A stretch of DNA of 64,000 bases from Treponema denticola ATCC 35405 (GTDB lineage: Bacteria; Spirochaetota; Spirochaetia; Treponematales; Treponemataceae). The stretch lies in the NCBI RefSeq assembly GCF_000008185.1, contig NC_002967.9, positions 496,001 through 560,000 on the forward strand. Reading direction: 5' to 3'. A program made the translations under genes and the position numbers. Of the stretch, positions 23,096 through 32,760 are shown piece by piece. The notes under the pieces are model-generated. The model made no database searches. It was not told the origin of the DNA and was given only the letters and a program-made list of their open reading frames with translations. Positions within the stretch are counted from its first letter, which is position 1. Each line of letters begins with the position of its first letter.

Positions 23096-24520
23096 CTAAA
23101 ACTCATAGCCGATGCTCATTTTTATAAAATGATTGTTTTGGTACCGGCCTAATTTACCGCTTTTTTTGCCGCCGAAAAGGCCGAGGCCTAGATCGAAGTC
23201 GATTGTGCCTATAAGCCACGAAAGCTCGGGGTTTATCATAAAGTCCGCATCTTCTATTCCTACGATGGCGTTGAGCTTCCATTCAAGGGAGCCTCGTACC
23301 AAGGTTTGAGAGATGGAGAAAAGGAGGCGGGTATCTGTTATAGGGTTTCCTTTTTCCGTGTCGAGGTTGAGTTTATCTTGATTTATTCCCGAATTTAAAA
23401 GCCTTACGGTTTCGGCAGCTTGAAGTCTCAAGCTTATATTTTTAGGAAGAGCGTATAAAAGGCCTAAATTCCATGCAAGGTTCGGGTTGTATATATCGGG
23501 ATTGTTTCCTTTTAAGTCAGCGGTTATGTTTGCGGCAAATTCGGCCTGTACTGTAAACTGCCCGAACATCGCCTCGTAGTCGGCTCCGATTTGATGATAG
23601 CGGTTGTATGTAAGTTCTGCCTTATCGAAGACTTGTGTAAATTCCGCTTCGGTATGAGCGGAAGGTTTATAGTCCGATTTAAAATTAGGCTCATGTAAAA
23701 AGCCCGTAAAATACTGAAAGCCTAGGTCGTGTTTACCATCTATTGTCAGACTATAACGCAAGCCTCCTTGGGCATAATCAAAGGTGTTTGCCTTTGGGGC
23801 CTGTTGTGAAAAAAGTTTTTTCTTTGCTTCAAATAAGGCTTCTTTATCCGCAGAAGAGGGTAGAGATCGAGTAATGTTTGCAAAGGTGTTTTTTTCCCAT
23901 CGCCCGTCGAGAGCAAATTCATCGGCTTCAAAAACCGGAAGATATACAAGCTCAAGCTTCATTTCTTTTGGCAGATAGGCCGAAAGAAAAAAAATCGGAG
24001 AAGCTTTTTTAATTTTTTCGGGATAGAATTCATAGGGCTTGCCGTAGTCCTTGGGGTTTACAATATCCAAAACACTGAAAAAATTAGCCCGCCCCCAGTT
24101 TATTTTTTTTATTCCTCCGCCGAAAACTACAGGGCCTGTGAGGGCTTGTACATAGGTTTCGTCAATCCATTTAGGGAAAAGAGGACCGGGAAAGAATTCG
24201 GCTGTTTCACCCATTCCGGCCGCAATAGTTTTGGCGTTTAAGTTTACCGAGGCGTAGGCTTCGGCAAGGGGCGACTTTGCTTCTAAATGGAGGCTGCCCC
24301 AAAGAGGGAAGGGTGGTTTAAAGTTTTCAGGCTTTTTAAAGGCATCAAAGAAGACCTCTGTGCCCGCATAAAAAGCACCGCCGAAATCTATGCTGAATAC
24401 GCTTGATTCGGTTCCGTTTTCTTCATCATCAAAACCGAAATCTCCTAAGCTGTCATCTTCGCTAAAAATCAAGGAACTTATAGAAAGGATAAAAACTAAC
24501 GTAAAAAAAAACTTTTTCAT
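23096..24520 (-). CDS. Outer-membrane beta-barrel-type protein of an RND/LolA-like operon
   Basis: 474 residues. Signal peptide at 1-20 (KKFFFTLVFILSISSLIFS), then an acidic stretch GDFGFDDEE (26-34) and a beta-rich body with alternating hydrophobic residues ending in FIKMSIGYEF, an aromatic C-terminus typical of outer-membrane proteins. It follows the LolA-like gene by 69 bp in the same operon as the MMPL transporter. It may be the outer-membrane end of a lipid or lipoprotein export route. Family name not recognised with certainty. Confidence 0.7.
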   Translation of the reverse strand: MKKFFFTLVFILSISSLIFSEDDSLGDFGFDDEENGTESSVFSIDFGGAFYAGTEVFFDAFKKPENFKPPFPLWGSLHLEAKSPLAEAYASVNLNAKTIAAGMGETAEFFPGPLFPKWIDETYVQALTGPVVFGGGIKKINWGRANFFSVLDIVNPKDYGKPYEFYPEKIKKASPIFFLSAYLPKEMKLELVYLPVFEADEFALDGRWEKNTFANITRSLPSSADKEALFEAKKKLFSQQAPKANTFDYAQGGLRYSLTIDGKHDLGFQYFTGFLHEPNFKSDYKPSAHTEAEFTQVFDKAELTYNRYHQIGADYEAMFGQFTVQAEFAANITADLKGNNPDIYNPNLAWNLGLLYALPKNISLRLQAAETVRLLNSGINQDKLNLDTEKGNPITDTRLLFSISQTLVRGSLEWKLNAIVGIEDADFMINPELSWLIGTIDFDLGLGLFGGKKSGKLGRYQNNHFIKMSIGYEF

Positions 24521-24589
24521 TTTGTAAAATACCTTATAGGAGACCTTAACTAAATTTGAGTTTAAGGTCTCCCTTAATTTCTAAATAAT

Positions 24590-25363
24590 TTATTTTTTGC
24601 CTGTTTCCAAGTATTTTTGTGTAAAAATATAATCGGGTATCTTCATACCGTATTCTATTCTTTTTATTGTGATTATGGTTGAAGTATTTGTTTTGACGGT
24701 GGACAGTTTTGTTTTATGGGCTGTCATTATTCCGTTTACTTCCTTATAATCGTAAAGCTCAAGAATCTTTACAAGCTGGGAACCTTGATAAAATTCGGCC
24801 TTGAGTAAAAGGTTTTTATCCTTTGTGATCCGCATTATGGTTTTTGAATATGTATAATTTTTATCCTTGGGTGTAGATTCTATAAGATAGACGGGTTTCC
24901 CATCATATTCTTCTTCACCTAAAATTTTAAAATTATCAAGCTTTGTGTCCCGTTCCATAAACGAAATATCGTTATTTGAAAAGTCCGAACCCATAAATGG
25001 CTCATCGGCACTTCCTTGGGCCGATATTTTTTGCACCTTTTTTGTTTGGGCCAAATACATTTTCTGGTCCGTGGAGCCGTCGGCTTTTTCAATCATTAAA
25101 AATCTTGAGCCCTTATAAGACGGGGGATTCTTTATTTCGACAAACATTCTCTGTAAACCGTTTTTGTCTAAAGAAGAATATTGTCTAATCTCTAATGTTG
25201 AAAGGGTTTTTCCGCCTGACTGCATATCCAAACTTGATTCCGAGCCAAGTGAAGATGCCGTGTTTTTTGTCTTTGTTTTAGCTACAATTTCTTCTGCACT
25301 TTGGGCAAAGATTAAACTGCAAAATCCGATAGCAAAAATTAAACTTAAAGTAAATTTTTTCAT
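24590..25363 (-). CDS. LolA-like outer membrane lipoprotein-sorting protein
   Basis: 257 residues with signal peptide (1-21, ending FAQSAEE). The mature part reads like the LolA-like/LppX fold: TLEIRQYSS, FVEIKNPPSYKGSRFLM, YLAQTKKVQKIS, FMGSDFSNNDISF and LKAEFYQGSQLVKILELYDYKEVNG. Such periplasmic proteins carry lipids or lipoproteins. It overlaps the MMPL gene upstream by 4 bp (ATGA), so the two are translated together and the protein probably works as its periplasmic partner. Confidence 0.85.
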   Translation of the reverse strand: MKKFTLSLIFAIGFCSLIFAQSAEEIVAKTKTKNTASSLGSESSLDMQSGGKTLSTLEIRQYSSLDKNGLQRMFVEIKNPPSYKGSRFLMIEKADGSTDQKMYLAQTKKVQKISAQGSADEPFMGSDFSNNDISFMERDTKLDNFKILGEEEYDGKPVYLIESTPKDKNYTYSKTIMRITKDKNLLLKAEFYQGSQLVKILELYDYKEVNGIMTAHKTKLSTVKTNTSTIITIKRIEYGMKIPDYIFTQKYLETGKK

Positions 25364-28077
25364 ACTTCCTCCGTATCTTTTACTTCATTAAAAGGATGTT
25401 CGTTTTTGACTTCCTTTATATCTACAGGTAAAAGTTTTCTTATAAACTTTGGTTTCATTAAATTTAATAAAACCGGAAGAATAGTCAAGCTGCCTAGAGA
25501 GCTGGTTATCATTATCAGGGCAATTAAAAAGCCCAGCTCTGAAAGCATGTTAAATTTTGAGAACATTAAAACTGCAAAACCTGCTCCTACGGATACGGCA
25601 TTGAATAAAATAGCCTTTCCCGAGCCCAAGAAGGTTAGATACAAAAATTGGCCGCTGCCCTTTGTTTTTAAAAAGCATTTATGATAGGCTGCCAAAAGAT
25701 GGATTGTATAATCAACTCCTATTCCTATTGCAAAACTTGCAACCATTGCAGTTCCTATGTTGAGCTTTATACCCAATCTGCCCATTATGCCGAAATTAAT
25801 CAGGATAGAAAGTGCCAGCGGAATAATTCCAAAAAGGCCTGCAAAGGCTGATTTATAATAGACGGAAAGAATCAAAAATACTATAAGAAGAGAAACTCCA
25901 ACTGAAATCAATTGAGATTCTACTACGAGTTTGTTCAAGGTCTTTTCGACCAATACAAAACCGCCTGTTTCAGCGATTACATCCTTGGGGAATCTAAGGC
26001 GTACAAATTCGTTAATTTCTTCCAGAACCTTGTCCGTATCCTGTTGTCCGACGGTGCGGAGCTGAATATTCACTTTTAATGTTTTGGGATTTGTATTATT
26101 ATCTAAAAAGCCTTCAGTATTTTTTCCTAAAAGGATAAGATAGTTTTGCATTATGGCCGAAAGTTCTTCTTGAGAATTTCTGCCGTATTTTTTAGGATCG
26201 GTTGGAATTTCATAGTAGGCAAGTCCTTTGTAGTTTACCTTTTTCCCGAATTCGTAAACGAGCTTTTCTGCAGAAAGATTTTTTTTGGTTCTTTCCTCCG
26301 CAGCTTCGTTCAGTATAGCCATAATTTCTTCTTGGCTGTATTGCTTTTTAGGTTTAGAGGTGTTTTTTGCAAGTTGAATATCGGCGTCATCTGATTCTTC
26401 TTCAAAATTTCCGAAGTCTCCGAAATCGTCTGAAGGTTCTGTTTCATTTATATCTTCGCCGGCTCCTTGACTTCCTTTAGAAATTTCTTCAGGGGATTCA
26501 TCGGCATTATACACCTGATTTAAACGCTTAATTAGGGGAACAATGGAGGTAACCTTGCCTACATCTTCGATTTCTTCTTCCAAAAAAGAAGAAAGATCAT
26601 CGATAGCTTTTAAAATATCCGGACGTAAAATATCGGAACCGTCTTTAGCTTTAATTACCATTTCAAGCACTTTTGAACCGCCGAAGTGTTTACGCATAAA
26701 ACTATCGGATTGAATTACTGCAACATCTTTATCAAAGTATTCCATTAAAACATTATCGATAACGAGTTTTTTTACTCCTAATACGGAAAAAACTACTATG
26801 AGGCCGACAAAAAGAATTACCGAGCGGGAATGTTCTGCAATGATTACAAAGGTACTTGCAATGCCGCGATCCAAGCGGCTGGTGTTATCTTTTTTTGATG
26901 CCCAACGCATTGACGGTTTTTTAGGCCCTCTTAATATCAATATTCCTGGAATTAAGGTTATGGATATTAAAAATGCTGCAGCAACACCGAAGCTCGAAAA
27001 GATACCGAATTCGAAGATGGGGACGACGGAGGTAAAACAAAAAGAAACAAAGCCTGCGAAGGTTGTGAGAGCAGCCAAAAAAACCGGCCTTATAACCTCG
27101 CTTAAGGCCTTAACAACCTGTTCTTTATGTTCTTCCTTTGAGATGGAATCATCTTGTACGACCTCATCATAATAGTGGTTGATAACATGGATGCCGTATG
27201 CCGAACCGACTGCAATTAAAATAATCGGTAAAATTGTAGAAAGAATCGACAAGGGAACGTTAAAAAGAGCCATTGCTCCAAGTGACCAGATTACGGAGCA
27301 TATAACCGTCAAAAGAGGTAAAAATACACCGGTAAACCTTTTAAAAGAAAGAAATAAGACGCCTAAAACGACAATGATAACCAGAGGAACTAAAAAGCTT
27401 AAGTCATGGGCAGTTGCTTCATTTACTATCTCGTTAAAAATGGGTGTTCCCGTCAGGTAAATTTTAGAATCGGGAAAATTCCAAGATTCTGTCAGTTTCA
27501 TAATTTTACGGCAGGCCGCAATGGTTTCGGGAGAACCGCTTTCTTCATTCGTTACATTAAGAAAAACAAAGATTTGGGTTGCATGTAAATCTTCGGAAAC
27601 AAGGCTCCGTTCATACATATCCCAGTTGCGAAGCTTATGTTTAACGGCCTTAATTTCTTCTTCAGTGCCCGAAAAGTCCGGCGGAATAATGGGCTCGCTT
27701 ACAATTCCCTCTTCGCCTATGTCTATATGAGTTGTATTTGTTATCAAAGTCGTGTTTTTTACCAAGTCGATTTCTTTTAGTTTTTCATCCAGTTGTTTCA
27801 CTTCATCTAAAAATTCTTTGTCTATAATGGTAGAAAAACGGCGTTCTATACCTATCAAAATCGGTACATCTTCTCCGAAAATGTCGGCAATTTTTTTTGC
27901 ACTGATTCTGGAAGGATCATTTTTAGGAATAAAACGGAAGTTGTTATTATCAAAATTTAATCTTATTATTTGAAGAGCGAAAAACAAGGTTATTGCAAGA
28001 ATTGTTATAAGCATTGATACGGGATGTTTATAAAAGTTATTTATGGAAAATATGCGTTTTTTTTCTTTTTTTTTCAT
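25360..28077 (-). CDS. RND superfamily MMPL-type transporter
   Basis: 905 residues with two repeats, each having one helix, a large periplasmic loop and a five-helix bundle: helices near 20-40, 227-385, 418-440 and about 728-885. LPIILIAVGSAYGIHVINHYY and FAIGIGVDYTIHLLAAYH are the characteristic helix-4 motifs of MMPL exporters. An acidic insertion at about 525-570 contains DFGDFGNFEEE, absent from the usual family core. MMPL exporters move lipids to the envelope using the proton gradient. First gene of the operon with the LolA-like and barrel genes, from a perfect-consensus promoter. Confidence 0.9.
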   Translation of the reverse strand: MKKKEKKRIFSINNFYKHPVSMLITILAITLFFALQIIRLNFDNNNFRFIPKNDPSRISAKKIADIFGEDVPILIGIERRFSTIIDKEFLDEVKQLDEKLKEIDLVKNTTLITNTTHIDIGEEGIVSEPIIPPDFSGTEEEIKAVKHKLRNWDMYERSLVSEDLHATQIFVFLNVTNEESGSPETIAACRKIMKLTESWNFPDSKIYLTGTPIFNEIVNEATAHDLSFLVPLVIIVVLGVLFLSFKRFTGVFLPLLTVICSVIWSLGAMALFNVPLSILSTILPIILIAVGSAYGIHVINHYYDEVVQDDSISKEEHKEQVVKALSEVIRPVFLAALTTFAGFVSFCFTSVVPIFEFGIFSSFGVAAAFLISITLIPGILILRGPKKPSMRWASKKDNTSRLDRGIASTFVIIAEHSRSVILFVGLIVVFSVLGVKKLVIDNVLMEYFDKDVAVIQSDSFMRKHFGGSKVLEMVIKAKDGSDILRPDILKAIDDLSSFLEEEIEDVGKVTSIVPLIKRLNQVYNADESPEEISKGSQGAGEDINETEPSDDFGDFGNFEEESDDADIQLAKNTSKPKKQYSQEEIMAILNEAAEERTKKNLSAEKLVYEFGKKVNYKGLAYYEIPTDPKKYGRNSQEELSAIMQNYLILLGKNTEGFLDNNTNPKTLKVNIQLRTVGQQDTDKVLEEINEFVRLRFPKDVIAETGGFVLVEKTLNKLVVESQLISVGVSLLIVFLILSVYYKSAFAGLFGIIPLALSILINFGIMGRLGIKLNIGTAMVASFAIGIGVDYTIHLLAAYHKCFLKTKGSGQFLYLTFLGSGKAILFNAVSVGAGFAVLMFSKFNMLSELGFLIALIMITSSLGSLTILPVLLNLMKPKFIRKLLPVDIKEVKNEHPFNEVKDTEEV

Positions 28078-28105
28078 AATGGGGCTCCCTCGACAAAATT
28101 TGTTA

Positions 28106-28134
28106 ATTATATAGCCGTCTTATCTTTTTGTCAA
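28106..28134 (-). promoter_or_regulatory. Consensus promoter of the MMPL operon
   Basis: Minus strand TTGACA (complement of 28129-28134), 17 bp, TATAAT (complement of 28106-28111): both boxes and spacing match consensus exactly. GGGAG precedes the ATG at 28077. Confidence 0.88.
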
Positions 28135-28144
28135 TACAATGGTT

Positions 28145-28282
28145 TAGGGGGAGAGAACACCCCGTTCCCTTACGGGCTTTTCAAGTCAGAGCAGGGTTTT
28201 CTCTCCCCCTATAACCCCCTCTCTTTTACCTCGAAGCTACGCTGGTTGTACTCGCGCTGCCAAAGGGCTTGCCGCCCTTTGG
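28145..28282. repeat. Composite palindromic element
   Basis: Three nested or adjacent hairpins. A 13-bp stem TAGGGGGAGAGAA (28145-28157) / TTCTCTCCCCCTA (28199-28211) encloses CCCGT/ACGGG (28161-28176). Further on, CCAAAGGGC-TTGCC-GCCCTTTGG (28260-28282) is a perfect 9-bp stem. GC content is higher than the flanks and no gene is present. It looks like a dispersed non-coding repeat unit. Confidence 0.6.
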
Positions 28283-28469
28283 AATCCGGCATTATTAAAA
28301 AGTTTCTATTTTATTCTTTAAGTCGAGATTAAAACAGAAGAAAGGTCAATTCTCTAATTGAGTTTGAAATCAATAGAATTTTGCTATTTATTGCAAACTT
28401 TTCGTACAATAATTATGAAAAGGGGGAATTTTTCTTCCTTAGTTAAATAATTTTTACAAGAGGTAAAAA

Positions 28470-28538
28470 ATGAACAAATTATTTAAAAATATCCTCAACG
28501 TCGAAAAAAAAATCCGGCTTGAGGGTATTTTTCTATAA
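28470..28538 (+). other. Short leader ORF/terminator (possible sRNA or attenuator) before ftsH
   Basis: The >300-bp gap 28078-28640 holds, besides the palindromic element, a possible promoter TTGCAA-17-TATGAA (about 28392-28420) and AAGAGG before an ATG at 28470 that opens a 22-codon frame (MNKLFKNILNVEKKIRLEG...). Inside that frame lies a strong hairpin ATATCCTCAA (28489-28498) / TTGAGGGTAT (28519-28528) followed by TTTTT. Transcription would stop there, about 100 bp before the ftsH promoter. It could be a small RNA, a tiny protein, or an attenuator. Confidence 0.5.
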
Positions 28539-28577
28539 AAACGTTTTCCTTAATTAAAATATAAATTTGCCTTCCTA

Positions 28578-28606
28578 TCGACTTTTTCTTATTTTTTATG
28601 TATTAT
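28578..28606 (+). promoter_or_regulatory. ftsH promoter
   Basis: TCGACT (28578-28583), 17 bp, TATTAT (28601-28606); start about 28613, GGAG before the ATG at 28641. Confidence 0.6.
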
Positions 28607-28640
28607 AGTAAAATAAATTAGAGATATTATTGGAGAATGT

Positions 28641-30617
28641 ATGAGTAAAGATAATGACGATAAAAACCAAAACGATCCCTTTAACTTTTTTAATTTCGGG
28701 CCGGATTCCGATGGAGACGATAAAAAATCACCCAAGAAGCCGTTTTTTTCTTTATGGCTTTTAGCGCCGCTTGTAGTTATCATTTTTATCTTAATTAATC
28801 AGTTAATGGTGCTCAATAGTTCCGCCCTGATTCCTTTTTCGGAATTTAAGGATAGAATTACAACGGGACAGATAAAAAAGGTTGTTCTCGGTCCTGTTTA
28901 TTTTACCGGTTATACCAGCATACAGGATGATGATTCTTCAAATACCTCTTTATTTTCATTTTTGTCGGTACAAAAAAATACTAATGAATATGTAACAGTC
29001 GGGATATACACCTCGGAGTTTTTACAGCTTTTAGATGACCATCATGTGGTTTATCATGTAAAGCCTAAGGAAAGAAGCTATATTGTTGAGCTTCTTTTAC
29101 AGTGGGTACTTCCCTTCCTTTTGATATTCCTTGTTTGGCGTGCCATCATGAGACGGATGACCAAGGGGATGGGCGGTTTGGGCGGAAGTATTTTTTCTCC
29201 CGGGCAGGCCAGAAGTGCTGCAATAGACGAGGGAAAGGTTGAAACCCGCTTTAAGGACGTCGCAGGCGTCGATGAAGCTAAAGAAGAATTAATGGAAGTT
29301 GTAGACTTCTTAAAATATCCTCAAAAATATACCGAAATAGGCGGAAAGATTCCGCGAGGTGTTCTTTTGGTAGGCCCTCCCGGAACGGGAAAAACCCTTC
29401 TTGCGCGAGCCGTTGCAGGTGAAGCAGGGGTTCCCTTCTTTAGAATAAGCGGCTCGGACTTTGTCGAAATGTTTGTCGGCGTAGGAGCTTCCCGTGTGCG
29501 TGACCTATTCAGGCAGGCCCGTGAAAAAGCTCCCTGTATTATCTTTATAGACGAATTGGATGCTATCGGAAAATCGCGTCATAATTCTTACAGCTCAAAT
29601 GATGAGCGGGAACAAACTTTGAACCAGCTTTTGGTTGAAATGGACGGCTTTGACAATAAGACGGGCTTGATTCTTTTGGCTGCCACCAACCGCCCTGATG
29701 TTTTGGATCCGGCCTTGTTAAGACCCGGCCGCTTTGACAGGCAGGTTGTGGTTGACCGCCCCGATGTAAAGGGAAGAGAGCAGATTCTCAAGCTTCATGC
29801 AGAAAATGTAAAACTCGATGCTTCGGCCGATTTGGCTTCGATAGCCCGCATTACAGCCGGCTGTTCAGGTGCCGACCTTGCAAATATTATAAATGAGGCC
29901 GCTCTTTTGGCTGTCAGAAGTAAAAGAAAGACCGTCATTATGACTGACTTGGATGAAGCTGTTGAAAAGGCAATGATAGGCTTACAGAAAAAATCCCGCG
30001 TAATTCGTGAAGAAGAAAGAAAAGTAATAGCCTATCATGAAACAGGTCATGCCATCGTAGGCAGCTTTACCGATGGAGCCGATAAGGTCCATAAGGTAAC
30101 CATAGTTCCCCGCGGAACCTCGACTTTGGGCTATACCTTCCATATTCCCGAAGACGATAAACATATCGTTACCGAAAAACAGCTTTTGGCCGAGATAGAT
30201 GTTCTTTTAGGAGGCCGAGCCGCAGAACAGGTAAAATTCAATATGGTTTCTACCGGAGCTGCAAACGATTTAACCCGTGCCACCGATATTGCCCGAAGCC
30301 TTATAACCGATTACGGTATGAGCTCTAAATTTAAAAACGTAGCCTTGAGCAAGCGTGGTGCCGGATATCTTGGCGATAATGAACCTAGGTTGGTGCGTGA
30401 ATATGCCGAAACAACCCAGCAATACATCGATGAAGAAATCGCAAAGATAATCAATACCCGCTATGAGGGTGTTATAAAAATGCTGAACGAAAAAAAGCAT
30501 CTTTTGGAAAAGATAGCAACAACCCTTTTAGAAAAGGAAACCATAGAAAACGAAGAATTCGATGCGATAATCGCTGAGGAGAAGGCTCCTAAACTTTTTG
30601 AAAAAGAGAGTGAATAG
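28641..30617 (+). CDS. ftsH: ATP-dependent zinc metalloprotease FtsH
   Basis: 658 residues, normal FtsH length. Two N-terminal membrane helices (about 35-58 and 148-170) flank a periplasmic domain. AAA+ module: Walker A GPPGTGKT (245-252), Walker [12 protein letters not shown] (300-310), [24 protein letters not shown]. Zinc site HETGH (466-470; most homologues have HEAGH) with a later Asp in ANDLTRATD. Degrades membrane and regulatory proteins as a hexamer at the inner membrane. The N-terminus has a long Asp/Lys-rich cytoplasmic extension (1-33). Convergent with the sialidase gene. Confidence 0.97.
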   Translation: MSKDNDDKNQNDPFNFFNFGPDSDGDDKKSPKKPFFSLWLLAPLVVIIFILINQLMVLNSSALIPFSEFKDRITTGQIKKVVLGPVYFTGYTSIQDDDSSNTSLFSFLSVQKNTNEYVTVGIYTSEFLQLLDDHHVVYHVKPKERSYIVELLLQWVLPFLLIFLVWRAIMRRMTKGMGGLGGSIFSPGQARSAAIDEGKVETRFKDVAGVDEAKEELMEVVDFLKYPQKYTEIGGKIPRGVLLVGPPGTGKTLLARAVAGEAGVPFFRISGSDFVEMFVGVGASRVRDLFRQAREKAPCIIFIDELDAIGKSRHNSYSSNDEREQTLNQLLVEMDGFDNKTGLILLAATNRPDVLDPALLRPGRFDRQVVVDRPDVKGREQILKLHAENVKLDASADLASIARITAGCSGADLANIINEAALLAVRSKRKTVIMTDLDEAVEKAMIGLQKKSRVIREEERKVIAYHETGHAIVGSFTDGADKVHKVTIVPRGTSTLGYTFHIPEDDKHIVTEKQLLAEIDVLLGGRAAEQVKFNMVSTGAANDLTRATDIARSLITDYGMSSKFKNVALSKRGAGYLGDNEPRLVREYAETTQQYIDEEIAKIINTRYEGVIKMLNEKKHLLEKIATTLLEKETIENEEFDAIIAEEKAPKLFEKESE

Positions 30618-30746
30618 ACGGTAATATTATCAAAATTTAGTCGAGAAATTCGGTAAGTTCAAAGTGCTCATACTAGATAACCACTGCACATCATGTGCGG
30701 CGTACATTCTTCAGCGGGGGGATACCCCGTTAAAACCATCCGGCAG

Positions 30747-32378
30747 TTATTCTTTCCAGTGCAGTTTTTCGTTTTTGTAATATTCTTTTACGCTTGGATC
30801 AACGGGCTTGCCTTCCAAATCGGTGTAGGGGCACTGCACGGAACCCGTACCGAGGAAAATAGCCTCATAAGCGCCGTTTGTGATGACATCGATAGGCAGG
30901 TTTTTGTAGGCTATGTCGTACTCAAGCCCGCGTGTATTTCTTTCGTATAAAAAGCCGATACCGCCGTCACGTTGTACATCCATAGTCGAATAGGCGCTGT
31001 CTCCGGTTTGCACCACGTAACTGTGGCTGTTCCATGTGGCAGCCGAAACAAAATCATGTGCAGTTATCGTATTGTTAGTCAGCTCGCGCCAATGAATGGT
31101 AACCTTTGAACGTCCCGGACCGTCGGGAAGTGATTGGAAGGCAAGATAAACCGGGTCTTTTGTATCGGTTTTACGAGCCTTTAAGATAAGAATTTCCCCG
31201 TTTGTGCCGCTTCCGCTTCCGAGATTCAAAAATTGTTTTGAGCTCCAACTTCCCGCACCCGTATCGGGATCGCTATACGTAAAAATATTTATCAATCTAC
31301 CGTTTGCAGTACCGTTACGGCTGGAAAGTATAACGCTGCCGTCCGGCAGTTCTTCCACCTTTGCCTCATTTCCGTCAGGAATGGGAGAAGTAGACGCATC
31401 TCCCAAAACATGCCACGTAGAACCGAAGTCGTCGGAATATACGACGGCATTGTCATGGTGGTCATTGCTGTGGATAAAACGTTTGCTTAACAGAGCCGAG
31501 TAAATGCGGTAATGGCTGCCGGCTTTAATATAGCGCGACTGCATAATTCTGCCCGAACCGAAAAACAGACTGAACCACGAGTGATTAAACCCGAAAATGG
31601 TATTGGAAATATCTTTTTTTTCCGGAAAGGTTTTGCCCCCGTCGTGAGATACAAATTGAATAACCTTCAGATGATTCGAAGCATTTCCGGCTTGATACGT
31701 TACGTTACCGTGCACACACAATATAAGCACATCGTCCGATTCGCGGTCGGCAACGATGGCAGCGTCTCCGTAGCCGGTTTGATCGGTAGGTAAAGTTTTT
31801 GTAATGTTGACAGCTTCCGACCATGCTTTACCGTTATCTTCCGAGCGTTTAATTAATAAGTCAATCCGGTGGTTATTTCCTAAATCGCTGTTATTTTTAT
31901 AGCGCAAATCGGTTACGGCAAGCAGGGTTCCATCCTTTGTTACTGCAAGGGCGGGTATGCGGTAAAAATCCTCAGGACGGTCGGTTTTGCTTTGCCATAA
32001 ATCCTGTACAGCGGGGGGGTATGTATGTGTCCATCTGGCATACAGCGTTGTGTTTTCGGTAACTGTGTCGGAAGCATTGTTCCACTCGTGGGTCTTAAAA
32101 GCATCTTTATACCATCCGCCGAATTCCCAGCCCGAAAATTCGAGAGGCGGGGTTTGAGCTGCAGTCAATAAGCTGTCTTTCGGTACGGTTAAAGCCGCCG
32201 GTGTTTTTCCGCGGCCTTGCACATCAAATGTTACGGTAAAAGTTGGTGTGCCGGGGCTAGGCGGATTTAGGCCCCCTTGCTGGTTGCCCCCGTCTTTCTT
32301 GTTCGCCTTTTGCTGGCAGCCTGCCAGTAAAACAAGGGCTGCAACAACAAGTAAAAAAACTGATATGCTATTTTTCAT
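30747..32378 (-). CDS. nanH: Lipoprotein exo-sialidase (neuraminidase, GH33)
   Basis: 543 residues. Signal peptide and lipobox LLAG-Cys21, so anchored in the envelope. Residues about 46-117 are an InlB/Listeria-Bacteroides repeat (TFTVTFDVQGRGKTP, GWYKDAFKTHEWN, TTLYARW). The GH33 propeller follows: YRIP (139-142) with catalytic Arg140, Asp-boxes SEDNGKAW (179-186), SHDGGKTF (244-251), SDDFGSTW (315-322), and ELYER-type FLYER near 477-480. Releases sialic acid from host glycans at the surface, matching the NanH of T. denticola. Promoter TTGACA-17-TAAATT lies just upstream. Confidence 0.93.
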   Translation of the reverse strand: MKNSISVFLLVVAALVLLAGCQQKANKKDGGNQQGGLNPPSPGTPTFTVTFDVQGRGKTPAALTVPKDSLLTAAQTPPLEFSGWEFGGWYKDAFKTHEWNNASDTVTENTTLYARWTHTYPPAVQDLWQSKTDRPEDFYRIPALAVTKDGTLLAVTDLRYKNNSDLGNNHRIDLLIKRSEDNGKAWSEAVNITKTLPTDQTGYGDAAIVADRESDDVLILCVHGNVTYQAGNASNHLKVIQFVSHDGGKTFPEKKDISNTIFGFNHSWFSLFFGSGRIMQSRYIKAGSHYRIYSALLSKRFIHSNDHHDNAVVYSDDFGSTWHVLGDASTSPIPDGNEAKVEELPDGSVILSSRNGTANGRLINIFTYSDPDTGAGSWSSKQFLNLGSGSGTNGEILILKARKTDTKDPVYLAFQSLPDGPGRSKVTIHWRELTNNTITAHDFVSAATWNSHSYVVQTGDSAYSTMDVQRDGGIGFLYERNTRGLEYDIAYKNLPIDVITNGAYEAIFLGTGSVQCPYTDLEGKPVDPSVKEYYKNEKLHWKE

Positions 32379-32400
32379 TTCAATAATTCCTTAAAAGCAT

Positions 32401-32429
32401 AATTTATACAAGTATTGGAGGAATGTCAA
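32401..32429 (-). promoter_or_regulatory. Sialidase promoter
   Basis: Minus strand TTGACA (complement of 32424-32429), 17 bp, TAAATT (complement of 32401-32406). A TATAAA at 15-bp spacing overlaps as an alternative -10. Confidence 0.5.
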
Positions 32430-32452
32430 GCTTTTTAAAAAATTGATACTGC

Positions 32453-32481
32453 TTGTAACTATAATAAAAAAATGATAAAAT
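32453..32481 (+). promoter_or_regulatory. Promoter of the P-type ATPase cluster
   Basis: TTGTAA (32453-32458), 17 bp, TAAAAT (32476-32481), then GGAGG before the ATG at 32516. It is back-to-back with the sialidase promoter. Confidence 0.55.
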
Positions 32482-32515
32482 ACGCCCTACAAAGATAGGA
32501 TTATTGGAGGTATAT

Positions 32516-32734
32516 ATGACCAGATGGGGAGCATTTGCACTCGGTGTTGTTGCAGGCGGAGCCGCAGTTCTTTTAGCCAGAAACGCTAATTTTAAAAAGG
32601 CTTGTGCCAAGGTAGTTGGGGCCGGCTTAAAATTAAAAGACGATGCAGCCGCCTTTGTTGAAACCGTAAAAGAAGACGCTCAAGATATAATGGCAGAAGC
32701 GGCATATAATAAAGAAGCCGCAGAAGCAAAATAA
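32516..32734 (+). CDS. DUF6110-like small membrane-associated protein
   Basis: 72 residues from ATG 32516, preceded by GGAGG. The N-terminus (about 1-20: RWGAFALGVVAGGAAVLLA) is one small-residue-rich membrane helix, followed by an amphipathic Lys/Ala/Glu helix to the end. Proteins of this look are found next to HMA-type P-type ATPases in anaerobes, as here (27 bp before the ATPase). Probably an accessory subunit or stabiliser of the pump; no direct evidence of function. Confidence 0.65.
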   Translation: MTRWGAFALGVVAGGAAVLLARNANFKKACAKVVGAGLKLKDDAAAFVETVKEDAQDIMAEAAYNKEAAEAK

Positions 32735-32760
32735 TTTGATCTCTTACCAATAAAATCTTT

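Noticed and set aside
30618-30746. Terminator between ftsH and sialidase
   Set aside because: GC-rich short hairpins (GCACAT-C-ATGTGC; CGGGG-GGATA-CCCCG) exist but no T-run follows them on either strand.
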